Below are positions 1 to 10,388 of a stretch of DNA of 64,000 nucleotides, in pieces. The stretch comes from Ooceraea biroi (lineage: Eukaryota; Arthropoda; Insecta; Hymenoptera; Formicidae): the NCBI RefSeq assembly GCF_003672135.1, contig NC_039517.1, positions 6,355,475-6,419,474 on the forward strand. The letters run 5' to 3'. The notes beneath the pieces are model-generated. The model was not told the origin of the DNA. It made no database searches and worked only from the letters and a program-made list of their open reading frames with translations. Position 1 is the stretch's first letter; every line of letters begins with the position of its first letter. The translations under genes and the position numbers were made by a program.

Positions 1-746
1 AGAGATATTTCAATTGCGGAGACAGATTTCCGGAATTCAGCAAATCGTACCACGCAAAATAAATAGATATTGGGCGACAAATATTCGATTGACGTCGCCA
101 CACCGACGTGGTCAAAGTGGTGCAAAGTGGATCGACAATTATGCTTCACGGCCCGTCAAGCTCTCCACGACGATGGGAAACTCGAAGCAAGGGTGGTTAA
201 GCTCCCGAAGCAGAATGTCGATAAATAATCGTAAATTATGCACGGGGTGAACTAAGCGAGGAATTCTAATAATCGACCGCATGCTAATCTTTAGCGCTCA
301 CGTCCCAGTAGGTGAAATTAATAAGATGTATGTGCCAGATATCATGTCCAACTTTCGCCCCATTAATTACTAATTATACGTGCAAACTTTTAATTAAATT
401 AGAAATTTAGCTCATTCTCGAGTAAACCGACAACGGTAAAACTTAACTTGAAAAACCGATTCTCCCCGTCAATCAGAAATGGGAATCATGTCGATATCGT
501 GTACCTTCCTTGTTGCAACGGCGAACATCGTTACCCTGAAACTTCCCGCAGGCGGAAGGTACAATCGCGACGAGTGCTGTGCGACAACTGCGAACTAACT
601 GCATTCAAAGCAAAGTCCGAGTGTATGCGTCCTCCTACGTCGAGAAAGCGAGAAACTAAACGGAGGCCGAGTCAGTGGCCGCGCGGACGTGTTCTCGGTG
701 CGCAATCGACGAGGCGAAGAAGGTAGACAGAGAGAACGGAACTCAC
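1..746. other. no gene recognised
   Basis: Moderately AT-rich DNA up to about position 440, becoming GC-rich after about 530. The short open frames here have no recognisable domains and no paired splice signals. I see no repeat or RNA gene. Confidence 0.5.
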
Positions 747-1001
747 CATCAGCAACTTGACCTTATTAACCAAAGGGGACGTTGTAAGGAACTTGTTGAC
801 GGCCGTCAATATTTTCCCTTCCAACGTGGCAGCGCTTCCGGCGTCTCGTCCTTGCGAGCATCCGGGCCCGATGTCCGCCCCCTCGCCGGGACTGGGCAAC
901 AACTCCCGGCAGCCTTCCGGCCCGAGATCCCTCTTCTTCAGCTCTCCCCGTGGGCCCGCGTGGCTCTGCTCCTCCCCTGTGCTCCGCCGCACCCTCAACA
1001 A
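747..1001 (-). CDS. possible exon of an unidentified minus-strand gene
   Basis: On the minus strand an open frame runs through this GC-rich block and ends at a good donor, ATG followed by GTGAGT, at 746-741. The last residues before the donor (EGKILTAVNKFLTTSPLVNK, then VKLLM) have a plausible protein composition. There is no ATG upstream in frame and a stop lies at 1002-1004, so it would have to be an internal exon with an acceptor I cannot place, or simply noise in GC-rich DNA. The rest of any such gene would lie left of the window. I do not recognise a family. Confidence 0.2.
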
Positions 1002-3670
1002 TCACGCTCAGCACGTGTCGGCATCAGAACCGGCGACCGGCTGGCCTAAGGGTTCCTCCGAGCCCTTAGGGCATCCAACGAGGGTTCCTGTTCGTTTTCT
1101 CTCTCCTGTTCGTTGTCGTTTCTCAGCTGGAGGACCAACCGAAGGAGGGAACTTAACGAGATGGGGCTGGGTGATCCCCCGATTGTGCGTCTCGGAAACT
1201 TTCTGACTTTACTAAAGCGACGCACCTCCGTGGCTCGCGTGGTACCAACGAGACTGGTACCACTACTGATCGTGCTGGCGTGTGTACTAGTGAAAGTAGC
1301 GGATCGTTGGACGCACCGCTGATTGAAGAGGAAAAATCGCGTCGCTTTGGGCAATTTTTATCCGCAGAATTGATGTCGACATGCGACGAGCGCGTGACGA
1401 CGCGAGGTTTCCACCCCGCGAGCAATTTTCTCTTTTAATCCTTTCTGCCGGTACGTTTGGGTGCTCGTCACCGGGGTTTGTCACGGTACCATAACTTCAG
1501 GCGATATTTATTGGCGGAATGTCGGCACACGTTGCCGATGATGCCGTGCACGCGACGTCGGCCGCGAGGTTCCGGTTGGCTGTCACTCTTCGAGGCCCCG
1601 ACAGTGGCGCGTTCTCGACGTGGACTGAAGTCCGGAACGGTCCAACGGATGCTGCGACTCCGCTCCGGAGGCCGAAGAACGCGCGAGCGCGCGAGAGGAA
1701 CGCGGCGTGCGAGATAGAGAGAGAGAGAGAGGGATCGGGGGCAGGAAGAGGGAGCGATGGAGAGAGGGTGGCGGAAGCGAGGCATGAGAGGGAGGATTCT
1801 ATCGTGGAAAATGGGGGAACCGTGGCTGTGTCTTTCTCTATCTCTCTCTCCGTTCCTGTTTCTCTTTGACTCTCTGTCTCTCTCTCTCTCTTCCTCTTCC
1901 TCTCTGCTCCATGAAGAAGGGATGGATTATAGTAGGCTGTAGGGTTCTCTGGGGGTTCGGAGAGTTTCGACTGACGCCACTAGTTGCTGGTAAACCTCGC
2001 AGATTTTCGCGCCCATGCGATACTGCGGTCACTCCGAGGATCCTCCTTCTCTCTCTGCCTCTCTTCCTTCCTTCTCTCATCCTCTCCTCTCAGTTTTTCC
2101 TTTCCTCCTGAGATATCAGATGGGGTTACACAGATTACAGGTTGACCAGTGGAGGGATGTTTTTGTAGATGTTATCGAGGAATTGATACCCTCATGAATT
2201 TGACATGATAAAAAAAAAAACGACATCGTTCAGATAGCGGCGTGTGCCGGTGGATGGAATGCCGTGATGGGAAAACGAAAAAAGTTAGGGTGAGATCAGA
2301 TAACGAATTTGAGTCATTCGACGATTAAACGATTGAATGAACGCCGCATTTAAGTCGTTAATTAAATTGGATAAACTGTATGGCTTTTTACCGTGAGTTT
2401 CATTTATGCAATTATTGGTGAAATGGAGTTTGAGTGGAGATACTTTCTCGTCGTTCCTTTTGTTGAAAAAGAATGAGAAAAGCCTGAAGAGCAAGAGCTG
2501 TTAAAATTGAAAACTACGATAGAAACGTTACACAAATTACATATTACATACACTAACAATATAACTATGCTGTATAAAAAAATTCTATCAACTTGAGAGA
2601 GATTTTGGTCGCACGTGCGTGATCTATTCGCCGAACGCGTTTAAAATTGGCATTCCCAATACGCTGCTGATCGATTGTTAGCCGTTGTTTCGGGGAAAGA
2701 AAGGGTCGAATATATTCCGTTCGCAAATTGGTTCGCAGGATGCCCTCTCCTTGTTAGAGCCCTTTATCCTCCGGCACAAACAATGCCGGCGCGATTTGCA
2801 AACAACCAGTTAAGCGTAATATTCCCGATAAGCAGGGCAAACATCTCCATAAATACGTGCAAGGCGATTAATGCTGACCAAAGCCGTGATCGATTACATT
2901 ATTCAATATTTCATAATTGGTTTGCAATTGGTGTTTCGTCGCACGGACTCTTTTAGGCACCTCAAAGGATATCTTTCAAGAAAACTTGCTCCGCGTAAAC
3001 CGGAAATGCGTAAACTCAACGCGAAGACGAAAGAGCAAGCGGAGAAGCGATAAGCAGAAGCATCGTGCAAAATGTTATTCGCGCAGCAAACGGGACTCGT
3101 TGGTAAGCTGAATCCATCTTTTTCGACCGGCTTAGTAATTTTCCATCTGTCTTGCGGATTGTGCCTTTGTGGAAAAATTTTTCTTTGTTCCCGTGCTCGC
3201 CAGCGGCGCGCTCTGTCCATATTTATCCGCAACACTAACGTGGGCGGCCGTCATTATTCGTATTGGCATTGTTTTCCGACACGCGGGTTGCTTTTATCAG
3301 TGCGTCGACGACTATATATCGGCGCATCCCGTTTCTTTCGAGAAGCGCCCCGCGTTAAATCACGTTTAATGTCAAGAATGGCTCACGAAGCAAATCTCGG
3401 CCGCCCGCACAAAGCCCGGTCAACCTCCTCCGCCAGCTTCTCACAAAGAAGCGCGCTTCTTTTCAGACTCATCGTGAAAAACCGTGCAGCGAATCGCGTC
3501 CTAACGATCGGCTAATTCATGCTCGCCTCGGCACGCAGCTTTTCAGATCCCCGTTGCTAGAGACGTTTAGCTGATTGCTTTTGTTCAAATCTTCGCCTCG
3601 GAGAATCTTTCTACGAGAAGCGCCCGCGAGCAATCGTAATATAATCACCAACAGAAAGACAATTATAATA
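1002..3670. other. gene-free stretch with short GA/CT tracts
   Basis: GC-rich to about 1.8 kb, then mixed. It contains a GA-rich tract near 1713-1732 and CT-rich tracts around 1830-1905. The open frames are short or overlap on both strands, with no recognisable domain. No mobile element ends were seen. Confidence 0.5.
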
Positions 3671-3730
3671 ATTATAATTATAAGAGAACAAGTAAGAACA
3701 ATTATAATTATAAGAGAACAAGTGAGAGAA
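3671..3730. repeat. 30-bp tandem duplication
   Basis: Two adjacent 30-bp units, 3671-3700 and 3701-3730, share ATTATAATTATAAGAGAACA and differ only near their ends. Simple local duplication in AT-rich DNA. Confidence 0.75.
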
Positions 3731-3866
3731 ATGTAGAGTAACCTTTCGCGTAATTATATCATACAAACGTGTAATTACTTGCGCAATTTTGCAGAGAAAC
3801 GATGTTACATATGAAGGAACTATGAAGCCAATGAAAAAACTGTCTTCTGATTTTTCTATGTATTTG

Positions 3867-4708
3867 CACCCTCAAAAAGGATTTCTGATAACAAGACGAA
3901 AAATATTCTTGACTAATTTAATCGTATTACAAGTATAAAAAATATGAAAATAAAACAATTTTTAATTTAAATCAATAATTTCTATTCTTCTCTCTCGAAT
4001 TAAATAAGATTGTCTTACTGTCTTGAGACAAGAGTAACATATACAAATTTATGCTTATATATTCTTGTATGTAGAATAATTTGATATTAGCGCCACTTTA
4101 TAGTAGGCTTTGTCCATGTCGACGCATCATTTTCTCACAGTCGCTCGTCGACTCGGCGCTTCTGCGTCCTTTATTCGGATAAAACGGCCAATATTTATGT
4201 GTTGCAATCGAAAATCGGGAAAGTGTTTCTGTTATTTACAATGCAAGAAATATTAAAAGATATGGAAATGTAAGTAAGTATATACAATATACTTACTTGA
4301 GAAATAAGATTCGAGATAAGACATTTCCATATCTTTTAATATTTCTTGTAGAGTATTGCACTTATTCATTGTAAATAACAGAAACACAGAAACACTTTCC
4401 CGATAAATATTGGCCGTTTTGTGCAGATTCTACAAATTCTCTTAGAAGAATAGAATAAGATGTCTTTTAGATCTCACAATATTCTGAAATCAAGAATATT
4501 GTGAACTTGCTACAAATTTGTATCTAAATCCTTCTGAGAAAATTAATGAGATAGCACCAAGATTATTTTAATGTAGATTTTAGAATTTTCTATTCAAGAT
4601 TAAAATATGCTTCTTTTCAATAATAAATATGATTGTCGCTATAGCGATCTTATTTTATGATAGATTAAAGAGTAATAGCATTAAGTCCAGAAATCTTTTC
4701 TGTGGGTG
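3867..4708. mobile_element. 842-bp non-autonomous inverted-repeat element, copy A
   Basis: The element begins CACCCTCAAAAAGGATTTCTG and ends with the near-complement ending CTGTGGGTG, a terminal inverted repeat of about 21 bp. The centre (4181-4420) is a long imperfect palindrome: AAAACGGCCAATATTTAT on the left is mirrored at 4403-4420, with a further arm of about 27 bp around 4240-4340. It has no coding capacity. Copy B at 18733-19574 has the same length and the same ends and differs at only about 8 positions, which defines the boundaries. I could not see a clear target duplication, so the superfamily is unassigned. Confidence 0.8.
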
Positions 4709-5112
4709 TGTTTTTCGCAAAAATTGCGACGACTACGCTGTGATTATCATCTTATTCTTCACCATGTTTCGTTTTACAGGACGTGCAAGAAGGAGAACAG
4801 AGCAGATCTCAAGCACTTCGTACTGACGATCATAAATCAGTGGGTAAACCCGATGTTGCTCTCAAACTTATAAGTGCAACTCATATCTTACACCCCCGCG
4901 CAATAGATCGCGCACGCCGGGGTAAGTTCTTCATTTATATCGTGGCCCATAAATCACTTTCGGTAGTAGACCTTGTTAATACTTTCCGATCCAACGCGGT
5001 GCCGGACGCAACGCGCCCACATTTTCGGGGCTTTTACATTTAATTTCGCGCTTAAAAGGATTAAGGCGCGCTTAATGACCGATAAACGTTGCCACGCGCT
5101 GCGGCGGTCGGA
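4709..5112. other. spacer between two elements
   Basis: No gene or repeat recognised. Short open frames only. Confidence 0.45.
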
Positions 5113-5116
5113 TTAA

Positions 5117-5835
5117 GGGGGGAGCCTGCTTTAGAACGCTGAAAATAAGGTATATTTTACGAATTGTTTTTGGAGAAACTATACAGCGGATCATTATAAA
5201 ACTTTGATGCATTTATTAGTACGTGTTTAAAGATAAAAAAAATTATTTTTTGATTTGAATATATCGCTTGTAGAGGTCGTCCTGGAGAAATCTTAGTGCA
5301 GCCGCGTCGCCGGCATTGCAAATTGGTGAGCGTTCTCCTGCCTCCAAATTTCGTCTAAACTGAAAAATTGAAATATCTTCTCGTTATTTATGAATTCCCA
5401 TCGTCGATGAACCAAAGAGAGAAGAAAAAAGTTGAAAAGTGCCAAAATGGTGGAGCTTCGAACACAAAAGTACGATTTTTAGGCAAAGTTTTTGAACTTT
5501 TTCATGCAAAAATAATTGTTTAACTTAATGTTTTTATGAATATTAAAGGTTCATCGACGATGGGAATTCATAAATAACGAGAAAATATTTCAATTTTTCA
5601 GTTTGGATGAAATTTGGAGGCAGGAGAATGCTCACCAATTTACAATGCCGGCTGCACTAAGATGCCTCCAGGACGACCTCTGCAGGCGATATATTCAAAT
5701 AAAAAAATAATTTTTTTATCTTTAAACATGTACTAATAAATGCACCAAAGTTTCATAATGATCCGCTGTATAGTTTCTCCAAAAAAATTCGTAAAATTAT
5801 ACCTTATTTTCAACGTTCTAAAGCAGGCTCCCCCC
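5117..5835. mobile_element. TTAA-flanked foldback element
   Basis: Two arms of about 290 bp are inverted copies of each other, starting GGGGGGAGCCTGCTTTAGAA on the left and ending with its complement on the right. The pair is separated by about 120 bp of spacer with no coding potential. TTAA sits directly outside each end (5113-5116 and 5836-5839), the target preference of piggyBac-type transposases. Arm identity is roughly 90% by eye. It is presumably mobilised in trans; no transposase is present in the window. Confidence 0.75.
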
Positions 5836-5839
5836 TTAA

Positions 5840-6999
5840 TTTTGGATTTATGCTCGGGACGCAATCTGGTGTATATTCGATGCTGCCCGAAATGAAGTTT
5901 AATCGGTGCATCCTCCATCGGGAGACCGGTCTGATAGAAATTGGGTAATCAATGCCCGTTGAATCGTCCCACGCATGCTTTTTGTTGCAAAGGCCTGTAG
6001 CGTCGTCCGATGATTATTCTCATTGAATAAATGCGCCGCAAGCTGCTGCACGCACGCGCACGCACGCGTGAATATTTTCACGCGGCTCATCATGAGGTGC
6101 GCGCGTGCGGTCGCACGAAAATCGAGTTTTTATCGGGTCCGCGGTGCTCGGCCGCGGATGTAAATCGCGCCCGAAAATTTCGCGGCGCGAACAATTAGCT
6201 TCTGAATGGGGCATCTCGAATACTCTTTCCGTTGACCCGTGAAATTTCATTCCCGCGGCGGTATCGGCGGTCTGTATCATTTTCACCCGTTGCTCATATC
6301 GCGCGGATGCACGGCGCAAAATATCAGCCGGGATCAGGATCGGTACGGTTAATCGTGGATACGCCGTAATCTCCTGTTGTGGCTGTACGCGCACATCACG
6401 AGTATTATGCTGCGAGAGTACATAATGGGCGGCGGGAAGCGCGAATAGATAATCCAATCTGAGGTCTGCTTTGTGCGAATAATACGATAGATGGGATCCC
6501 GTGATTGAGTTTTGTTCTCGTTCGCTGGGCGTTCGTTTTCGGGCGGCGTCCGAATTAAAGTTATCGCCCGGCGCGTCCGCGTATCGGATCCCGAAAACTT
6601 GCGGGAGAGCTTCCGCCCGCCCCCGAGCGCGAGTGTAACTCGAATCGCGAAAGTTTCCGCGCGAACCGGCACAACCGAGATACCCGCCAGTTTTTCGCGT
6701 GAAGTTGTGCGCTTTTCCGGTATAATGGAAATTACGTAGCACTTGAGAGAATGAAGCGCGCTTGGGCAATGCACGAAAGTTACGATCAGTTTTTAAGTAC
6801 ATACCTCGCGACAAAGCGGACGGCAGCACGAAACGAGGTATCGAGGTCTCATCCTGTCCCACTTTGCTCCGTCGTATCGCGATGTGGACGCTGGACGATA
6901 TACTTGCCGCGCGCGAAATCGTCAGTGTGCCTCCACCTATCAGCGACACGCCGAACTGCGTGGGAGGCTCGGCCGCCAGGCGGCAAATGTTGCATTATA
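5840..6999. other. GC-rich stretch without supported genes
   Basis: A 309-codon minus-strand frame (6020-6949) is open here, but plus-strand and other minus-strand frames are open too, the composition is arginine- and serine-rich, and no domain or splice structure is visible. I treat it as chance in CpG-rich DNA. Confidence 0.4.
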
Positions 7000-7273
7000 C
7001 AGGGTGTTTCTAAAAGGTCTGGTCAAACTTAACCACAGATGCTACGTATCAAAACAAAGCAAAATGTCCATATAAACATGGGTCCGGAAATGCTCCCCTT
7101 CTGAGATAACACAAGATAAAGTCACTTCACAGGCTTCTTTGGCTCAATTACTGTAGTAATGTTTTTTTTGTTTCGTCGCGGAGAAAACCTGCGCCAGGTT
7201 CGGTCCCGGCCTTGGGGGAGCGGGGGGTATGGGGATTTTTACCACTCTAAGAATCGGGGAGTGACGCCCAGTT

Positions 7274-7473
7274 GCGGACAGAATAAATCGGACACAACAG
7301 ATTTAGTGAATCGGACACAATAAGAAACGGACACAGTGATAATCGTACACAACGCTAATCGGACACAGTGCCAATTGCGCACGGTAGGAAACGGACACAC
7401 GGTGGTTGCAATCGGACACAATAGGAAATGGACACACGGGGGTTGCAATCGGACACAGTAGGAAACGGACACA
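7274..7473 (+). repeat. CGGACACA subterminal motif array, left arm
   Basis: Exact CGGACACA occurs at 7289, 7312, 7328, 7360, 7392, 7413, 7450 and 7466, with one-base variants at 7344 (CGTACACA) and 7429 (TGGACACA) and a shorter relic near 7378. Steps alternate mostly between 16 and 21 bp. The complement of the array lies in the right arm at about 9205-9426. Regular subterminal repeats of this kind are known transposase-binding sites in several DNA transposons; that role is inferred here. Confidence 0.8.
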
Positions 7474-7532
7474 TGTTCCGTGACAGTTTTCCTAACCTGG
7501 AAATGTTACTTGTAAGGACTTTTCTATTTCTA

Positions 7533-8820
7533 TCAGATGATTGCATAAGTTCGTGCCCGATTTTCAGATAGATGGGGTTAACTTACTGCGTGGCGGAGCT
7601 CCGGTGTTTTTGTTCGGTTATATTGCATGCACTGAATAGGTGACAGTGTCTTGTGTCACTTTAGCGTTAGGCATCGTTCAGATAAGTCAATTTGTGCGTA
7701 AGAGAAATTTTTTAAACTGAAGAACGAAAAGGTGCATTTGCGGCATGTAATGCTATACGAATTTCGGAAAGGCGTGAGTGTTGGGACTGCACAAAAAAAC
7801 ATTCAGAGCGTTTATTTGGACCGTGCTCCTGCTCTCCGGACAGTTAAAAAGTGGTTTGGCAGATTCCGAAATGGTGATTTCAACTTGGAAGATCAACTCC
7901 GCTCTGGACGGCCTTCTGGCATTGATGACGACATTGTGTGTGCCTTAGTGGAAGAAAACCCAAGGATTACAACTGAAGAGATTGCTGAGAGGCTGAAAAT
8001 CGATAATTCGACCGCGTTTCGCCATTTAAAAAAGCTTGGATACATTTCCAAGCTCGATACATGAGTGCCGCATCTCTTGACTGAAAGGAATAAGCTGAAC
8101 CGCATGAATGTGGCTATTTCTCTCCTCACACGTAACACAAAAGAGCCCTTTTTGGATCGAATGATAACAGACGATGAGAAGTGGATTCTGTACAACAACG
8201 TACAGCGAAAGAGGACCTGGAAAAAAGCAGGTGAAGGTGCAGAACCCGTCGCAAAAGCTGGCCTGCATCCAATGAAGGTGTTGCTGTGTGTTTGGTGGGA
8301 TTGCAGGGTAATTATTCACTTTGAGCTACTCCGACGCGGCGAAACAATCACGGCGGACAAGTACTGTGAGCAACTCACTAGACTCGATGCGGCTATTCGA
8401 GAAAAACGTCCGGGTTTGGTCAATCGGAAAGGCATCATCTTCCACCACGACAATGCTAGACCGCACGTCGCCCAACAGACTCTGCGAAAACTGCAGGAGT
8501 TGCAATGGGAAATTCTCCAGCACCCACCATATTCTCCAGATATTGCGCCTTCAGATTTTCATCTGTTCCGGTCTTTGCAGAATAGTTTGAATGGCGAAAA
8601 TCTTAAGTCCGAGGAAGCTGTCGAAAACCACCTCACGAACTTTTTTCAAGGAAAACCAAGCTCTTTCTTCAAAAATGGAATCAACAAGCTTGTAGATCGT
8701 TGGAAAACAATTGTAGAGAAGGATGGAGACTATATAATTGATTAATAAAACTGTATTCTTTCAAATTTAACCTATTAAAGTATGTCTTTAAATCGGGCAC
8801 GAACTTATGCAATCGTCTGA
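7533..8820 (+). mobile_element. mariner transposon nested in the foldback spacer
   Basis: A complete 1288-bp element bounded by TA on both sides (7531-7532 and 8821-8822). The terminal inverted repeats begin TCAGATGATTGCATAAGTTC on the left and match the complement of the right end with one mismatch over at least 28 bp. One transposase frame fills the interior and is broken by a single stop. The intact TA duplication shows it inserted into the older foldback element. Confidence 0.93.
7732..8745 (+). pseudogene. mariner transposase with one internal stop
   Basis: The two halves read in the same frame. The N-terminal half carries the helix-turn-helix DNA-binding region (LRHVMLYEFRKG, then KKWFGRFRNGDFNLEDQ). 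The C-terminal half carries the catalytic triad in DDEKWI, HHDNARPHVA and APSDFHLFRSLQ, with the mariner D34D spacing. The only lesion in the body is TGA at 8062-8064, where relatives have tryptophan in a WVPH motif, a single-base change from TGG. The usual initiator position is unclear: CTG is found in frame at 7717 and the first ATG is at 7750. The enzyme would cut and paste at TA sites; this copy should not make a full-length protein. Confidence 0.92.
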
Positions 8821-9002
8821 TATTTCTTTATATGGCGTAGCGATGCTACCATGCTTACTTTGCGCATACGTGCGATATTTAATAAATTTAGAAAGCATAT
8901 ACTGAGAGTATATGAAGCGAGGTTCCACGCAAAGCAAAGTTCTACATTGTAACTTCCAGGCAGTACTTTTGGTCACCCCAAAGTTTTGTTAATTTTTTTA
9001 AT

Positions 9003-9053
9003 GTGGAAGAGTACTAGGTGACGGGCGAAGCCCGTCTCCTCGTGCTCTTCCAC
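9003..9053. other. 51-nt two-part stem-loop
   Basis: GTGGAAGAG (9003-9011) pairs with CTCTTCCAC (9045-9053), and inside it GGTGACGGGC pairs with GCCCGTCTCC around a three-base loop. It sits in the foldback spacer to the right of the mariner. Function unknown; it may be a remnant of another small element. Confidence 0.6.
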
Positions 9054-9785
9054 CCAAGCATATACTTTCCTAGTATAAAAAATTAGTAATATTAAAGAAA
9101 GTTTATACTGGGAAAGTATCCACGCATGTACTTTGCAAGACAAAGCAATGTTTACTCTACGTCTAATTTTGACTCTTCTTTATTAGAATGAAACTGTCAC
9201 GGAACGTGTGTCCGTTTGCAACCATCGTGTATCCGTTTCCTACTGGGTCCGATTGCAACCCCCGTGTGTCCACTTCCTACTGTGTCCGATTGCAACCACT
9301 GTGTCCGTTTCCTACTGTGTGCAATTGGCAACCACTGTGTCCGATTAGCGTTGTGTACGATTATCACTGTGTCCGTTTCTTATTGTGTCCGATTCACTAA
9401 ACCTGTTGTGTCCGATTCATTCTGTGCGGAACTGGGCGTCACTCCCCGTAGGCGAGGACGGACTTCACGGCGTTTTCGTGAGAGATTCCGGTGTCCCTCC
9501 GCCACTCGCTCGAGGCAGGCGACGACGGGAGTTTTAGAGTGGTAACAATCCCCATACCCCCCGCTCCCCCAAGGCCGGGACCGAACCTGGCGCTGGTTTT
9601 CTCCGCGACGAAACAAAAAAAACATTACTACAGTAATTGAGCCAAAGAAGCCTGTGAAGTGACTTTATCTTGTGTTATCTCAGAAGGGGAGCATTTCCGG
9701 ACCCATGTTTATATGGACATTTTGCTTTGTTTTGATACGTAGCATCTGTGGTTAAAGTTTGACCAGACCTTTTAGAAACACCCTG

Positions 9786-10388
9786 TATATCATCAAAATT
9801 GCACAATCTGCAGCGGTCGGTAAAGAGGAGTACTCTAATGGACATTAAAACGATTCGAGGTAACTTCCATGGGTGGCAGCAGTTTCGCAACTTAACGAAC
9901 GATTTGAAAGTTGATTTTACTCCGAAAGTCCAACATTTCCAGCGTGTCGATTCTATCTGCGTGTTTTTGACAACATGTTCCCGTCCTTGCGTGGCAAAAA
10001 TGGTGACAACGATTGTTGATGAATCGTGTATGTGTCGCGATTTTGTGACGTGCGTACGAGTCCAAGACGGAAAATACATCAACGGTGGAGCTTCTCGAGT
10101 TTATCGGTTGTCTCGCAAAGATCCTGTCTGATCCTGTCGTACTGCGTGCTTCTGTCCACGCCGGTTTTTTTTTCTGTGCAATTGCTTCGAACCCCTAGAG
10201 AGGACACCGAGGAGTGTGCAGAAAATTCTGAATTAATATACGTATAGGAAAAATAATTGTTTAAGTGGTACGTACGTACACCTTTTATTTAAATCATTAC
10301 TTCTCTTGCACATGACGCGTGTACACGTGTATTGTACTAAACTATTAAATATTTATTTCAGGATTGCATATAAGACAATAGACTAGAA
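9786..10388. other. GCNA 5' flank and probable untranslated exon region
   Basis: Open frames exist on both strands just right of the foldback but match nothing I know. A pyrimidine-rich acceptor (ATTTATTTCAG) ends at 10361, 28 bases before the GCNA start codon, suggesting that the 5' untranslated region is split by an intron whose upstream exon lies somewhere in this stretch or beyond the foldback. Confidence 0.45.

Larger units (their letters stand above)
7000..9785. mobile_element. large foldback element with subterminal repeat arrays, interrupted by a mariner
   Basis: The left arm (7000 to about 7489) and right arm (about 9187 to 9785) are inverted copies. The outer ends are CAGGGTGTTTCTAAAAGGTC and its complement, and the flanking bases are ATTATA on the left and TATATC on the right, consistent with a TA or TATA target duplication. 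The inner 200 bp of each arm is an array of CGGACACA-like motifs spaced about 16-23 bp. The right arm carries about 88 extra bases (about 9448-9535) not present on the left. The spacer holds a complete mariner (7533-8820) and about 365 bp of other sequence. No transposase of its own is present. Confidence 0.8.

Noticed and set aside
3072..3515. 147-codon plus-strand frame
   Set aside because: No recognisable domain, another frame is open over part of it, and there is no splice or start context.
6020..6949. 309-codon open frame on the minus strand
   Set aside because: CpG-rich DNA with other long frames open on both strands; no domain, no splice signals and low-complexity stretches (RVRVRAAAC-like ends).
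9799..10131. 110-codon plus-strand frame with several cysteines, and a 135-codon minus-strand frame overlapping it
   Set aside because: Neither matches a family that I know, both are open over the same bases, and no splice link to GCNA could be drawn. Possibly 5' untranslated or old repeat sequence.
10181..10200. GGGGTTCGAAGC on the minus strand as a tRNA B box
   Set aside because: No matching A box or cloverleaf arms at the required distance.
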